From assembly GCF_021556485.1 (NCBI RefSeq), contig NZ_JAKGBW010000006.1, positions 1 through 64,000 on the forward strand: a DNA stretch of 64,000 nucleotides, written 5' to 3'. Positions within the stretch are counted from its first letter, which is position 1. Each line of letters begins with the position of its first letter. The DNA comes from Oceanobacillus alkalisoli (GTDB taxonomy: Bacteria; Bacillota; Bacilli; Bacillales; Amphibacillaceae). Positions 10,400 through 19,152 of the stretch are shown here, in pieces. Both the position numbers and the translations under genes were made by a program. Below the pieces are notes generated by a model. The model was given only the letters and a program-made list of their open reading frames with translations. It was not told the origin of the DNA and ran no database searches.

Positions 10400-10468
10400 C
10401 TCATAGTCCTTGGATTTACGGTCAAGGGTAGAAACTTCGGAGCCATATTCTCCATGAAATATATGAGG
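10400..10468 (-). promoter_or_regulatory. Guanine-type purine riboswitch (pur operon)
   Basis: The minus strand shows the purine aptamer. P1 is formed by CCTCATAT and CTATGAGG. The conserved AAGTTTCTACC and CCGTAAAT segments are in the L2/J2-3 positions. The specificity base before TATGAG is C (GGACTATG), which predicts guanine/hypoxanthine rather than adenine. It lies about 120 nt upstream of purE and downstream of a good promoter. Confidence 0.93.
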
Positions 10469-10493
10469 TTTTTTATTCACTTTTTCTGCGTTA

Positions 10494-10522
10494 AGCATAT
10501 CAAAATAACAAACAAAAATCAA
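10494..10522 (-). promoter_or_regulatory. SigA-type promoter of the pur operon
   Basis: On the minus strand TTGATT (10517-10522) and TATGCT (10494-10499) are separated by exactly 17 bp and lie about 26 bp upstream of the guanine aptamer. The PurR boxes lie directly upstream. Confidence 0.7.
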
Positions 10523-10523
10523 C

Positions 10524-10569
10524 AGAAATCGAACGATAAATTAGCTTTATCTATTAACGTTCGGGTTTT
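10524..10569. promoter_or_regulatory. PurR operator: two inverted PurBoxes
   Basis: AAATCGAACGATA (about 10526-10538) and the oppositely oriented TAACGTTCGGGTTTT (10555-10569) match the known Bacillus PurBox AWWWCCGAACWWT as a divergent pair, directly upstream of the pur promoter. This predicts PurR repression relieved by PRPP, in addition to the riboswitch. Confidence 0.82.
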
Positions 10570-10762
10570 GCTTATTTTCTGAGACATGGGGTCAGAGCCT
10601 TTGTCCCACTTTACTAACTTGCTCAACTTTTGGAACTCATAATTGATGGAACAGTCCAAATTAATCAAGTACTCTTAGCTTGACAAGGCATGCGGCTAAA
10701 ACACTGGGGTTTTATTCTCCCAATCTCCCAATGCTGCATTTATTTTGATTGAATGGGAAGTT
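10570..10762. other. Intergenic stretch without gene
   Basis: The stretch between the PurR operator and the PAL repeat holds no convincing ORF, RNA or repeat. Confidence 0.6.
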
Positions 10763-10875
10763 TAATGAATTTCATAAAACGTATTTAATGTATCACCATC
10801 ACCATATGTAGTTGGTTCGTTCCCAACTACATATGGTGATGGGAAAGCCGACTTTGGTAATTATGAAATTCATTC
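10763..10875. mobile_element. PAL element copy A (MITE-like palindrome)
   Basis: This is one of ten copies of the PAL family. The ends are TAATGAATTTCATAA and the complementary TTATGAAATTCATTC. The centre is a long hairpin whose arms read CATCACCATATGTAGTTGG and its reverse complement. It is flanked by a perfect 4-bp direct repeat AGTT (10759-10762, 10876-10879). It is non-coding and lies between yebE and the pur promoter. Confidence 0.9.
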
Positions 10876-10988
10876 AGTTAATTAAATATTACTTTCCCAT
10901 AAATCTTTTATATTATTTTTATTACACATGAACGGTTTATAATTCCCCCACTGAATGAAGTTTCACTTTACCGGAAAACAACAAACAA

Positions 10989-11032
10989 TAAAAAACACTA
11001 TGATAGCTGCCACTTCGCAGATATCATAGTGT
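10989..11032 (-). terminator. Intrinsic terminator after yebE
   Basis: On the minus strand the 11-bp stem ACACTATGATA / TATCATAGTGT is followed by TTTTTATTG, a few bases after the yebE stop. Confidence 0.85.
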
Positions 11033-11040
11033 ATATAGCC

Positions 11041-11631
11041 TCATTCTTCCTTTTTCTCCTTCTCATGTTCTTCCACAAGCTCTTCATGGTGCTTCTGAAT
11101 CTTACTTTTCTTAACTTGTTTAACCCAGAATCCGCCATGAATTTGTTTCGGTTCATAAGAGATGATGAATGCTTTTGGATCAATCCCTTGAATAAGTTCA
11201 TATAAGGATAGTTCATACTTTCTCGGCGTCAAGATTTGCATCGCCAAACGGTCCCCTTCCATCCCATAAGCATACCAGCTCGTGACACCAAACCCTTTTT
11301 CTCTAATCTGTTGGGTGAACTTAATATCTGGATTGGAGGAAGTTACATTTACAACGATATATCCAAGTGCGAGCTTTTCTTCAATCATCGATCCGATAAT
11401 GACACCAAGTCCAAAACCGAGCGCATAAGCAATCAAGTTCTGGATCTCATTCAAGTTATCAAGCACCAATCCCAATCCGATGACATAGATGACAACTTCG
11501 ACCATACCTACTAACGCCGCTATATATCGCTTGCCTTTTAATGTAAAAATCATCCGCACCGTAAACATGGATACATAGACGACATTGATTAGAAAAATAA
11601 TTGCCACCATGATTAACGCATTTTCAAGCAT
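11041..11631 (-). CDS. yebE: DUF2179-family membrane protein, YebE-like
   Basis: This membrane protein of about 196 residues has three hydrophobic segments in its first 90 residues, then a soluble DUF2179-like domain ([30 protein letters not shown]) and a charged Lys/Glu tail. The family (UPF0316/YebE) has no established function. The start is set at ATG 11629-11631 (MLENALIMV), because the GAGGGGG site is 7 bp upstream; an ATG two codons earlier would be too close. In B. subtilis yebE also neighbours purE, so synteny supports the name. Confidence 0.85.
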   Translation of the reverse strand: MLENALIMVAIIFLINVVYVSMFTVRMIFTLKGKRYIAALVGMVEVVIYVIGLGLVLDNLNEIQNLIAYALGFGLGVIIGSMIEEKLALGYIVVNVTSSNPDIKFTQQIREKGFGVTSWYAYGMEGDRLAMQILTPRKYELSLYELIQGIDPKAFIISYEPKQIHGGFWVKQVKKSKIQKHHEELVEEHEKEKKEE

Positions 11632-11667
11632 CGCCATTCCCCCTCGGAAAACATCTATTCTATCGTA

Positions 11668-11952
11668 TTATTTTTCAATTAGTTCCAATTTAAAATCCCC
11701 AACCGCATCTTGCACATATAAATCTGTAACGGAAGTCGAATAGTTATGAATCACTGCTTGAAACTCAAGATCCATCTCTGGCACCCGGACTAGAAAATCA
11801 TTTTTATATAGTTCCGTCGTTACATCATGATAGGCGTCACTATGGACTTTAAAGTCAAATGCGATAAATTTCCGTACCTTATCTTTATCTTCCCTCATAT
11901 CTTCTTTAACATTCTGGGCATCTAGTTTCAATTCATTCAACAATATCTCCAT
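11668..11952 (-). CDS. DUF3219 family protein, YkvR-like
   Basis: A 94-residue soluble protein resembling B. subtilis YkvR (DUF3219). Shared features are the central HDVTTELYKNDFLVRVPEMDLEF, an NYSTSVTDLY segment, and matching length. Function is unknown. It lies in a minus-strand cluster between the MOSC gene and yebE, with 18 and 36 bp gaps, and is probably co-transcribed. Confidence 0.75.
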   Translation of the reverse strand: MEILLNELKLDAQNVKEDMREDKDKVRKFIAFDFKVHSDAYHDVTTELYKNDFLVRVPEMDLEFQAVIHNYSTSVTDLYVQDAVGDFKLELIEK

Positions 11953-11969
11953 ATCTTACCACTCCCAAC

Positions 11970-12680
11970 CTATTCCTTATTCGGGCCAAAAACACGTCGC
12001 TCAATTCCCGATTCTTGTCCGCGCAGTCGCTTTCTTAAACGATTCACCCAGTTCTCAGCCAGCAACTCGCAAGTTGAAAGTTCATCAGCAAGTCTTAAAT
12101 CATCTTTATTAAAATGCATCACTTCATTGGCAGCTTGAACAGACCACTGCGGATAAGGGCGCTCCATCAAGTCGATGGGACTATCCGCTTCAACATTCCC
12201 TTCTTCAAGCACACGAAAATACCAGCCTGTCCTTCCTGTGTTCTGAATTTGAAGAGCAAGATCTAGAATTTGAAAACGGCGCGCGGGTCTCCAGCATGGC
12301 TGCCTTGGCTGTGAAACTTGAATGACCGCATCCCCGACCTTGTACGTATCACCAATGCATACACTGAACTCATCCATTTCAAGCACTGCAAAGTTTTCCC
12401 CCATGCCACCCATCACGAGTGCTTCATGGTCATATTTCTCCTGCCAATACGTATAATGCTTGATCGGGTAGCAAAAAACAGCCTTCTCCGGTCCGCCATG
12501 ATTCTTCTTATCACCAACTTCATCCCCAATGAAACCAGTTTCACTAAGCCAGGTCGGCTCTTTTGTTTCTCCTTTAAATATCCCTGTCTCCCATGGTCTT
12601 TCCAACGGATTTTCCGCATTTTCTTTACCTACCCGTTTCACTTTCCCGATAAACAATTTATGTAGATGTGGCTCTTCCAT
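11970..12680 (-). CDS. MOSC domain-containing protein (YiiM/YflK-like)
   Basis: This 236-residue protein has the MOSC beta-barrel signature. GFIGDEVGDKKNHGGPEKAVFCYP near residue 50 contains the HGG motif, and QPRQPCWRPARR near residue 130 contains the conserved Cys. MOSC proteins bind molybdenum-cofactor sulfur or reduce N-hydroxylated compounds. YiiM-type members detoxify base analogues such as 6-N-hydroxylaminopurine; this role is inference. It is divergent from msrA across a short 87-bp gap. Confidence 0.85.
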   Translation of the reverse strand: MEEPHLHKLFIGKVKRVGKENAENPLERPWETGIFKGETKEPTWLSETGFIGDEVGDKKNHGGPEKAVFCYPIKHYTYWQEKYDHEALVMGGMGENFAVLEMDEFSVCIGDTYKVGDAVIQVSQPRQPCWRPARRFQILDLALQIQNTGRTGWYFRVLEEGNVEADSPIDLMERPYPQWSVQAANEVMHFNKDDLRLADELSTCELLAENWVNRLRKRLRGQESGIERRVFGPNKE

Positions 12681-12767
12681 TGTTTCACCTGCTTTTCCAT
12701 GATATTATTAATTTTATTCTATATGAAAGAATGTTAGAAAGAAACCGAAAGACTTGGAGGCAAAGAT

Positions 12768-13304
12768 ATGGCTATTGAAAAAGCAATATTTGCAGGAGGC
12801 TGCTTCTGGTGCATGGTAAAACCGTTTGACTCGTGGGATGGTGTTCATGAAGTTGTCTCCGGTTATACGGGTGGACAAATAGATAATCCAACCTATGAAC
12901 AAGTAAAAACAGGGGAAACTGGCCATTATGAAGCAGTTGAAATCACATTCGACCCTGAGAAAATAAGCTATGACACCATTCTTGATTTATATTGGAAGCA
13001 AATCGACCCAACGGATTCAGGTGGCCAATTCCATGATCGCGGTAGCCAATACCGGGCAGCAATTTTTCACACGACTCCTGAGCAACAAAAAAAAGCTGAA
13101 GCATCAAAAGAAAAGCTAGCGGCAAGCGGAATCTTTAAGAAACCAATTGTCACCGAAATCCTTCCGGCGGCTCATTTTTATCCAGCAGAAGAATACCATC
13201 AAGATTTCTATATGAAAGAAAAAGAAGCATACGAAAAAGACCGGGCCGAATCTGGACGAGATGAATTTATCGAAACACACTGGAACATTGCAACTAAAAA
13301 TTAA
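12768..13304 (+). CDS. msrA: Peptide methionine-S-sulfoxide reductase A
   Basis: The 178-residue MsrA reduces the S epimer of methionine sulfoxide in proteins. The catalytic motif GGCFWCM is at residues 10-16. Substrate-binding elements [14 protein letters not shown] and [19 protein letters not shown] follow in family order. No MsrB domain is fused and no msrB gene follows. It has a TTGGAGG ribosome site. It is the only plus-strand gene between 0 and 18 kb and converges on the next gene. Confidence 0.96.
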   Translation: MAIEKAIFAGGCFWCMVKPFDSWDGVHEVVSGYTGGQIDNPTYEQVKTGETGHYEAVEITFDPEKISYDTILDLYWKQIDPTDSGGQFHDRGSQYRAAIFHTTPEQQKKAEASKEKLAASGIFKKPIVTEILPAAHFYPAEEYHQDFYMKEKEAYEKDRAESGRDEFIETHWNIATKN

Positions 13305-13309
13305 AGCCA

Positions 13310-13339
13310 AGGCTTGGGAATTTCATTTTTCTCAAGCCT
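13310..13339. terminator. Small hairpin between convergent genes
   Basis: AGGCTTG (13310-13316) pairs with CAAGCCT (13333-13339), followed by TTTGCT. It lies directly after the msrA stop and touches the end of the convergent gene; the U-tract is weak. Confidence 0.5.
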
Positions 13340-14060
13340 TTGCTCCTTCTCCTTTTCCCTCTTCACACACTGCAACAAATCCACGAAATATTTTTTTCGA
13401 CACGACATCTTTCATATGTTCCGGATGCCACTGAACGCCTAATGCAAAGCGATGAACCGTACTTTCCACTACTTCAGCAACACCGTCACGCGCTTTCCCA
13501 CTAATGATGAAATGTTTACCAGGCTTACGATTGGCCTGATGATGATAGCTATTCACCCGAATCGTTTTCTCTCCGGCCAAGCGATGAATCAAAGAGCCTT
13601 TCATTAATTCGACCGTATGAATCGGCGCATAATTGGCAGCTTTTTGACTATGTTGGATCAACTCACCCTTTAGCTGCCTGTGAATATCCTGATACATATC
13701 TCCGTCAGCTGCAAGGTTCAACATTTGCGCGCCCTTACACACTCCAAGTATCGGTTTATCTTTCGCTAATATTTCCCGCGTAATTTTCATTTCAAATGCA
13801 TCGCGCTCTGGGATAAACGGACCAAGATGCAAATGTGGTTCCTCATCAAAATAAATCGGATCAACATCATCCCCACCGGTTAAAAACAGTCCGTCAATCC
13901 GTTCTATCACTTCATCTATCATAGCTGAATTTGTTAAATAAGATAGCACAAGAGGGATACCTCCCGCTTGTTCAATTGCGAGCATATTATTCTTCGTTAT
14001 TTTATAATGTTTCTCATTTAATTCCATTCCAGGCACTACACCAATTAAAGGTTTCATCAT
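13332..14060 (-). CDS. Class I glutamine amidotransferase-like (peptidase C26) hydrolase
   Basis: The 242-residue protein resembles gamma-glutamyl-gamma-aminobutyrate hydrolases (PuuD) and related C26 peptidases. The nucleophile elbow is PILGVCKGAQMLN near residue 100 and the catalytic His lies in GVQWHPEHM near residue 215. GLFLTGGDDVDPIYF is the family N-terminal signature. Its substrate is not determined; gamma-glutamyl amides are expected from the family. It stands alone between msrA and pbuG. Confidence 0.85.
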   Translation of the reverse strand: MMKPLIGVVPGMELNEKHYKITKNNMLAIEQAGGIPLVLSYLTNSAMIDEVIERIDGLFLTGGDDVDPIYFDEEPHLHLGPFIPERDAFEMKITREILAKDKPILGVCKGAQMLNLAADGDMYQDIHRQLKGELIQHSQKAANYAPIHTVELMKGSLIHRLAGEKTIRVNSYHHQANRKPGKHFIISGKARDGVAEVVESTVHRFALGVQWHPEHMKDVVSKKIFRGFVAVCEEGKGEGAKA

Positions 14061-14114
14061 CGCTCCCCCCTACATTATATTGTATCATCTTTCATTCGTA
14101 ATTATTACATATCC

Positions 14115-14143
14115 AAAAAAAGCCGAACCTGCTGGAGGTCCGA
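14115..14143 (-). terminator. Intrinsic terminator downstream of pbuG
   Basis: On the minus strand GTCGGACCT (14135-14143) pairs with AGGTTCGGC (14122-14130, with G-U pairs), followed by seven T. It ends the pbuG transcript after the PAL copy. Confidence 0.8.
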
Positions 14144-14155
14144 CCTTTCTCAATA

Positions 14156-14274
14156 GAATGAATTTCATAATTACCAAACTCGGCTCCTCCGCCACCATAT
14201 GCAGTTGGGGATCAAGCCAACTCAACTACATATGGTGATGGTGAAGCATTAAATACGTATTATGAAATTCATTA
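14156..14274. mobile_element. PAL element copy B
   Basis: A full 119-bp copy in the opposite orientation to copy A, starting GAATGAATTTCATAATTACC and ending TTATGAAATTCATTA. It is flanked by a perfect 4-bp direct repeat AATA (14152-14155, 14275-14278). It lies 7 bp after the pbuG stop, upstream of the pbuG terminator, so it is transcribed as part of the 3' UTR. Confidence 0.9.
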
Positions 14275-14281
14275 AATACTA

Positions 14282-15586
14282 TTAACTTAGGAAAATAAAA
14301 TATAAAATAAAGGTAACGAATAATCCGTACATGATCGGGTGAATTTCTTTCGCTTTTCCCTTCACAATCATCGTAATCGGATAGAATATGAAACCAATCG
14401 CAATACCTGTTGCAATACTATAGGTGAGAGACATCATCAGCACAATAAAGAAGGAAGGAACAGCAACTTCAAACCGGTCCCACTCAATATTCTTAAGCTG
14501 TGACGCCATCATGACTCCGACAATGACTAATGCGGGAGCAGTAACTGCACTTGTTACGATTGCAAGGAGCGGAGAGAAGAATAAAGCCAACAGGAAAAGT
14601 CCTGCTGTTACGACAGATGTAAAACCAGTTCGTCCACCCGCACCAACACCGGCTGTAGATTCCACGTAAGACGTCGTTGTTGATGTCCCGACAACCGCAC
14701 CCACGACTGTTGCTGCTGAGTCTGCAAGTAAAGCTCTACCCGCACGCGGAAGTTTATTGTCTTTCACTAGTCCAGCTTGTGTTGCAACTGCAACTAATGT
14801 GCCCGCTGTGTCAAAGAAATCAACGAATAAGAACGTTAAAATAACGATAAGCATTTCAATTGTGAAGATATCGCCGAAATTAATGAATGCTTGACCAAAT
14901 GTAGGTGCTAAGCTCGGCACACTCCCAACAATGTCACCAATCCCTTGTGGGACAGGTATTAAACCGAAGATCATCCCAACAATTGCCGTCAGAATCATTC
15001 CGTAAAAAATTCCCGCTTTAACACCTCTTGTAAGTAAAACAACGGCCGCAATCAGACCGAAAATCGTAAGCAGCACATTCGGATCCCTTAAGTTTCCTAG
15101 ACCAACGAGGGTCGCTTCATTCGCAACCACAATTCCGGCACTTGATAAACCGATAAAAGCAATGTATAAGCCAATACCTGCACCTACCGCAAGTTTTAAG
15201 TTTGCAGGGATTGCATTAATAATAATTTCTCTTAAACCAGATAAAGATAAGAAGATAAAAATGACTCCAGATACGAGAACTCCTGCTAGAGCAGTTTCCC
15301 AAGGTATTCCATATTGTAAAACAACGGTATATGCGAAGAATGCGTTCAGACCCATTCCCGGTGCAAGCGCGACAGGATATTTCCCAAGCACACCCATTGT
15401 TAGTGTCCCTACTGCAGCGGCGACTGCTGTTGCAGTAAACACAGCTCCTTCAGGCATTCCTGCAGCTGAAAGCGTTGCTGGGTTCACAAAAAGAATATAA
15501 GCCATTGCCAGGAATGTTGTCAGTCCGGCAATGGATTCTGTTTTGTAGCTTGTGCCGAGCTCTTCAAACTGAAAATACTTTTTCAT
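14282..15586 (-). CDS. pbuG: Hypoxanthine/guanine permease (NCS2, AzgA-type)
   Basis: The 434-residue polytopic permease starts MKKYFQFEELGTSYKTES and shows the AzgA/PbuG-type pattern AGLTTFLAMAYILFVNPATLS, a central VDFFDTAGTLVAVATQAGL, and GTSTTTSYVESTAGVGAGGRTG, characteristic of purine permeases. It imports guanine and hypoxanthine by proton symport. The gene has its own PurR operator, a near-perfect promoter and a guanine riboswitch, so purine starvation should derepress it strongly. Position near purE matches Bacillus. Confidence 0.92.
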   Translation of the reverse strand: MKKYFQFEELGTSYKTESIAGLTTFLAMAYILFVNPATLSAAGMPEGAVFTATAVAAAVGTLTMGVLGKYPVALAPGMGLNAFFAYTVVLQYGIPWETALAGVLVSGVIFIFLSLSGLREIIINAIPANLKLAVGAGIGLYIAFIGLSSAGIVVANEATLVGLGNLRDPNVLLTIFGLIAAVVLLTRGVKAGIFYGMILTAIVGMIFGLIPVPQGIGDIVGSVPSLAPTFGQAFINFGDIFTIEMLIVILTFLFVDFFDTAGTLVAVATQAGLVKDNKLPRAGRALLADSAATVVGAVVGTSTTTSYVESTAGVGAGGRTGFTSVVTAGLFLLALFFSPLLAIVTSAVTAPALVIVGVMMASQLKNIEWDRFEVAVPSFFIVLMMSLTYSIATGIAIGFIFYPITMIVKGKAKEIHPIMYGLFVTFILYFIFLS

Positions 15587-15731
15587 TCCATTTTTCCTCC
15601 TAAATTGAAAAATGCGTTGCGAACGGAAATCTAGCTCGAACTATCCCCTTCTCCTTTAATAAATAATGAGTCTAATAGAGTAAAACTTCATTCAGTGGGA
15701 GGTATTACAGACCGTTAATGCGTAATAAAAA

Positions 15732-15758
15732 CAAAAAAACGCTCGGATAAGGAGCGTC
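15732..15758 (-). terminator. Riboswitch terminator upstream of pbuG
   Basis: On the minus strand ACGCTCC-loop-GAGCGT is followed by TTTTTTTG. It lies between the guanine aptamer and pbuG and is the likely expression platform. Confidence 0.85.
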
Positions 15759-15814
15759 TACCAAAACAACAAGAATAGAATAATGATAGCCAATGGAAGC
15801 TTCATTAAACATCC

Positions 15815-15880
15815 TGCGTAGTCAAACCGTTTACGGTGGTTTGGTAGAAACTTTGGGCCATATTCCCGAAATTATACGCA
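15815..15880 (-). promoter_or_regulatory. Guanine-type purine riboswitch (pbuG)
   Basis: The minus strand has P1 TGCGTA / TACGCA, the conserved AAGTTTCTACC and ACCGTAAA segments, and C before TACGCA (GACTACGCA) at the specificity position, predicting guanine/hypoxanthine binding. Confidence 0.93.
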
Positions 15881-15901
15881 ATTGCATTTAATTATAAAAC
15901 C

Positions 15902-15930
15902 ATTCTACTCTCACTGTCACTCTTTGTCAA
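15902..15930 (-). promoter_or_regulatory. SigA promoter of pbuG
   Basis: The minus strand has a consensus TTGACA (15925-15930) and TAGAAT (15902-15907) with a 17-bp spacer, just upstream of the aptamer. Confidence 0.85.
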
Positions 15931-15931
15931 C

Positions 15932-15976
15932 AGAACCCGAATGTTATTTTAGATTCAGAGATTAACATTCGTATTT
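15932..15976. promoter_or_regulatory. PurR operator of pbuG
   Basis: AGAACCCGAATGTTA (15932-15946) and the inverted TTAACATTCGTATTT (15962-15976) form a PurBox pair directly upstream of the -35 box, the same arrangement as before purE. Confidence 0.82.
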
Positions 15977-16005
15977 GTCGTAATTTGGTGTGAAACAGAA
16001 AACTT

Positions 16006-16034
16006 GGCATTCGCCAAGTCTTTAGGCGAATGCC
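16006..16034. terminator. Perfect 10-bp hairpin between pbuG and the binding-protein gene
   Basis: GGCATTCGCC (16006-16015) and GGCGAATGCC (16025-16034) are exact inverted repeats. On the minus strand AAGTTTTC follows, a poor U-tract, so it may be a secondary terminator or a processing hairpin. Confidence 0.5.
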
Positions 16035-16082
16035 TTAGTTGCACTTATGCAGTAAGAAAGGATTTATACTTTCTTATCTGCC

Positions 16083-16123
16083 AAAAAAAGACCAGGACGA
16101 CATAAAATAGCCAGTCCTGATCT
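16083..16123 (-). terminator. Terminator after betaine-type binding protein
   Basis: On the minus strand AGATCAGGAC (16114-16123) pairs with GTCCTGGTCT (16089-16098) and is followed by a run of T, 14 bp after the gene's stop. Confidence 0.85.
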
Positions 16124-16136
16124 TTTAAACGTTAGA

Positions 16137-17075
16137 TTAGTTATTAGGGCTTAGATCCTCAATAGAGTCGACATCCATATACTTTGGTACAACAAGACCA
16201 ATTTTTGCGCCGACTAGGTTCGCTCCCATATCTACAATATCATCTTTATATGATTCATGGAATTCACTGTGCGTGAGAGGTAACCATGCCGCTAATGTAG
16301 CATCTGCATCTCCTGTTGCCAGGGATTCGAATACAATGGCAACATCCACTTCCGTTACCTCTACCTCAAAACCTTTCTGTTCCATAGCTGCTTTTAAAAC
16401 TCCTGAAGATGCACGTTCAGAATCCCACGGTGTGGATACGAGCGAAACTTCTACACCATCGACATCTTCCACGCCTTCAGACCAAGCCGAAACTCTATCT
16501 GCGTTATCTTCTACCCATTGTGCAGCAATTTGATCGATATCCTCACCGGTTTCTTCCGCTTTATACATAATTTCTTCCATATCTTCCACATTCCATTCAA
16601 ACTGATCAATCATCTTGTAAGCTTCTGGTTGGTCTTCTTCAAACCCGAGTCTACTCATCGAATGAATACTCTCTTCTCCACCATAAACTTCTAGCGGATC
16701 TTCCAAGTATTTCATATCTGGGTGTGCCGCAAACATCCAATGCGGGTTCCATCCGGTAATAACAATCGGCTCTTCATTGCGGATTGCATTATCCAGTTCT
16801 GTCATCATTGCACCGGTTGATGATAATGCTACATTCCAGCCTTGCAGATTATCATATTCTTCAATCGCAGCCTCTGTCGTAACAGAGATACCTGCTCCTG
16901 GTTCAATACCTGTAATCGTGTAATCGACCGCTTCTCCATAATCAACATCCCCGTTACTGTCTGCGGTACCATCATCTGTACCCGCACCTTCCTCTGAATC
17001 ACCACATGCTGCAAGCAGCAATGTGATTAGAATCCCTAAAATTAAACCTGCATGTTTCAACTTCTTGAAATCCAA
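16137..17075 (-). CDS. Glycine betaine/choline-type ABC substrate-binding lipoprotein (OpuAC-like)
   Basis: This lipoprotein of about 312 residues has the signal LILGILITLLLAACGDSEE; the lipobox LAAC places the lipidated Cys near residue 24. The mature part matches OpuAC-type quaternary-ammonium binding proteins, with EPIVITGWNPHWMFAAHPDMKYLEDP, DADATLAAWLPLTHSEF and a C-terminal VVPKYMDV. The aromatic WNPHW segment is typical of the betaine cage. The start is taken at TTG 17073-17075, because AAGGGGTG lies upstream and the leader then has normal length. No permease or ATPase gene adjoins it, so it is an orphan or pairs with a transporter elsewhere. Confidence 0.85.
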   Translation of the reverse strand: MDFKKLKHAGLILGILITLLLAACGDSEEGAGTDDGTADSNGDVDYGEAVDYTITGIEPGAGISVTTEAAIEEYDNLQGWNVALSSTGAMMTELDNAIRNEEPIVITGWNPHWMFAAHPDMKYLEDPLEVYGGEESIHSMSRLGFEEDQPEAYKMIDQFEWNVEDMEEIMYKAEETGEDIDQIAAQWVEDNADRVSAWSEGVEDVDGVEVSLVSTPWDSERASSGVLKAAMEQKGFEVEVTEVDVAIVFESLATGDADATLAAWLPLTHSEFHESYKDDIVDMGANLVGAKIGLVVPKYMDVDSIEDLSPNN

Positions 17076-17270
17076 ATTAACACCCCTTAAGTTAGTTTCG
17101 TTTCTCCTATTTAAAATTTGTTTACTACGAGAAACAACGTACAAGTTAAAAGCTTACCGTTACTTGCCAACATACTCAAATCGCAAATTCCGGCAAAAAC
17201 ATATATTTTAAAGGATGAAACGGATTCATCGTAACCTCATACAACCAAAACATTCATTTATGCGGGATTA

Positions 17271-18074
17271 CTAATTCACTCCATGCTCTTTGATTTTCGG
17301 AATGGTCAACCATGGACGCTCATCTTCCCAGCGAACCGTGACAGGAATTTTAAATGTTTCTGATAATAATTCATCGGTAAGCACTTCTTGTTTTGGCCCA
17401 GCTGCAACAAATTCACCATCACGGACAAGCAAAACATGAGAAATTGCTTCCACTATTTCTTCAATATGATGTGTCACATAAAGTAAATGACAATCCCTCT
17501 TATTAATATCATTCATGAGATCCAGCACTTCTTCCCTCGATAATACATCAAGCCCGGAACATGGCTCATCTAAAATTAAAATCTCAGGATCAGCCATCAA
17601 TGCCCGAGCGATTAACACACGTCTCTGTTCTCCTTGGGATAGATCTTGATAGTGTTTCCCGCTAACGTAACTTAAACGCAAAGTGGACAGTAATTCATCC
17701 GCTTTTTCCCAGTCCTTTCGCTGCACTTCTTCATATAATCCGATAGAAGCAAACTTCCCGCTTACGACGATATTTTCGACTTTTTCCCTGTTCAAGCTTT
17801 GGGAAAATTGCCCAAGTGAATTACTGACATAACCGATTCGTTTCCTTAATTCAGGGATATTCGTCTTACCAAATTCATTTCCAAGAACGGAAACGGCTCC
17901 TGCTGTCGGATAATCATATCCTGTTACAACATTTAATATTGAAGTCTTCCCTGAACCATTCAATCCTAAAATACACCAATGTTCGCCTGGATTCACTTTC
18001 CAATTGATATTCTTCAATATTTCTTGTCTATTTCTTCTCCAAATCACATTTTTCAAATGGATAATGCTTTCCAT
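17271..18074 (-). CDS. ABC transporter ATP-binding protein (YlmA-like)
   Basis: A 267-residue ABC ATPase starting MESIIHLKNVIWRRNRQEIL at ATG 18072-18074, chosen because AGGAGGGA lies 7 bp upstream. Walker A is LGLNGSGKTS near residue 40, the signature is DLSQGEQRR near residue 140, and Walker B is EILILDEPCSGLD near residue 165, with the switch His in VTHHIEE. It resembles B. subtilis YlmA, an orphan ATPase of unknown substrate. No permease is next to it. The 3' boundary towards the binding protein gene is a plain 190-bp gap. Confidence 0.85.
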   Translation of the reverse strand: MESIIHLKNVIWRRNRQEILKNINWKVNPGEHWCILGLNGSGKTSILNVVTGYDYPTAGAVSVLGNEFGKTNIPELRKRIGYVSNSLGQFSQSLNREKVENIVVSGKFASIGLYEEVQRKDWEKADELLSTLRLSYVSGKHYQDLSQGEQRRVLIARALMADPEILILDEPCSGLDVLSREEVLDLMNDINKRDCHLLYVTHHIEEIVEAISHVLLVRDGEFVAAGPKQEVLTDELLSETFKIPVTVRWEDERPWLTIPKIKEHGVN

Positions 18075-18345
18075 TTTCCAATCCCTCCTGCATTTCGTTA
18101 AATTCAAATTTAATACTCCATATTGTAGGATATTTCTGAAAACAACTCAATGAATAAATAAGATGAGAAATAGAAATGTATACGAATTGACAAAAGACAG
18201 CTGACGACATACCCTATACCCAATATTGTGATCGACCACCACGGCTGGCTTGGTGCGCCCACAATTAAATTTAATCGTAATCGGTTCATCTCTATTATTT
18301 TATTAGCTGGCTCCTTATTTCTAATTGTATAGGAAGGTGAATAGA

Positions 18346-18810
18346 ATGACCGTTTTACTACCTTTAATAGGCGGTATATTTGTAAGTCTGCAAGCTGCAC
18401 TTAATGGATATTTAGGCAAAAAAATAGGATCGATAGAAAGTACATACCTCTCCTTTTTCACCTGAAGTATTTTCTTAAGCATTGTCGTTATTGTTCTAGG
18501 CGAAGGAAACATATTCAAGCTCACGGAAGCACCTCCCTGGCAATGGATCTGCGCCATATTCGGTCTCATCTTTGTTTTTGTATTGGCTTTTTCGTCTCTC
18601 AAAATCGGCGTTACAGCTACGACCACGACAATCGTTATCGGCCAGTTGGCAGCGAGTATGATGATTGATCATTTCAGTTGGTTTGCCAGTGATCTCACCC
18701 CATTCAGCATGAAGCGTTTAGCAGGAATCATCTTAATGATTGGTGCACTTTATTTTATCTTTAAAGAACAGGATGATGAGACCAAACAAGTCTCGAAAAA
18801 AGCTATCTAA
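18346..18810 (+). pseudogene. YdcZ/DUF606 DMT-family transporter with in-frame stop
   Basis: The frame from ATG 18346 reads MTVLLPLIGGIFVSLQAAL and then GYLGKKIGSIES, typical of the small YdcZ-type membrane proteins. It meets TGA at 18463-18465 (codon 40, where Gly would fit) and resumes without frame change to TAA at 18810. Total length of 154 codons matches the family. A single G-to-T change (GGA to TGA) explains it. Either a recent nonsense mutation or a base-call error is possible. The C-terminal part LAGIILMIGALYFIFKEQ is well preserved. Confidence 0.8.
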
Positions 18811-18859
18811 TATAAATAGGGTTGCCTACTATATTCGTAAGACAACCCTTATCTATTCC

Positions 18860-18950
18860 CTACTTATTTAAAATTTCATTGATGACATGCAATTCTTCTT
18901 CTGTTAAACGAGTATCGCCTGCATTTCTTCACTTTCCATAACGATCAATT
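18860..18950 (-). pseudogene. Short C-terminal remnant, possibly aldo/keto reductase
   Basis: The minus strand encodes DRYGK-stop-RNAGDTRLTEEELHVINEILNK ending at a TAG. The RLTEEEL...INEIL pattern resembles C-termini of aldo/keto reductases. Nothing upstream extends it; the assignment is weak. Confidence 0.35.
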
Positions 18951-18961
18951 GATCTTTCATC

Positions 18962-19152
18962 CAAAATGGACTTGTTGATGAAGTGAGCATGATTCTTGCT
19001 CCTATCGCAAATGCTCATCCAAAGGTAATCGCTTCTTTGTTGCGAAGGAGCCATATTCCAGTATTAAACCAACCGCTTTTAAACTCGAATCCGTTATAGA
19101 GCTGGAGCGTGGTACATTATGGATCAGGTATTCGGTGAAAAAAGATGAATAG
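18962..19152 (+). pseudogene. RibD C-terminal/dihydrofolate-reductase-like remnant
   Basis: One frame reads QNGLVDEVSMILAPIANA. After a single-base shift the next frame reads RFFVAKEPYSSIKPTAFKL and then ESVIELERGTLWIRYSVKKDE to TAG 19152. This order (GLVDEV...LAP...FKLESV.EL..GTLWIRY) is that of RibD_C reductase-fold proteins. Only the last 60 or so codons remain and they contain a frameshift, so it is a dead fragment. Confidence 0.7.

Noticed and set aside
15735-15880. Adenine riboswitch for the permease
   Set aside because: The specificity base before TACGCA is C, so guanine/hypoxanthine is predicted.
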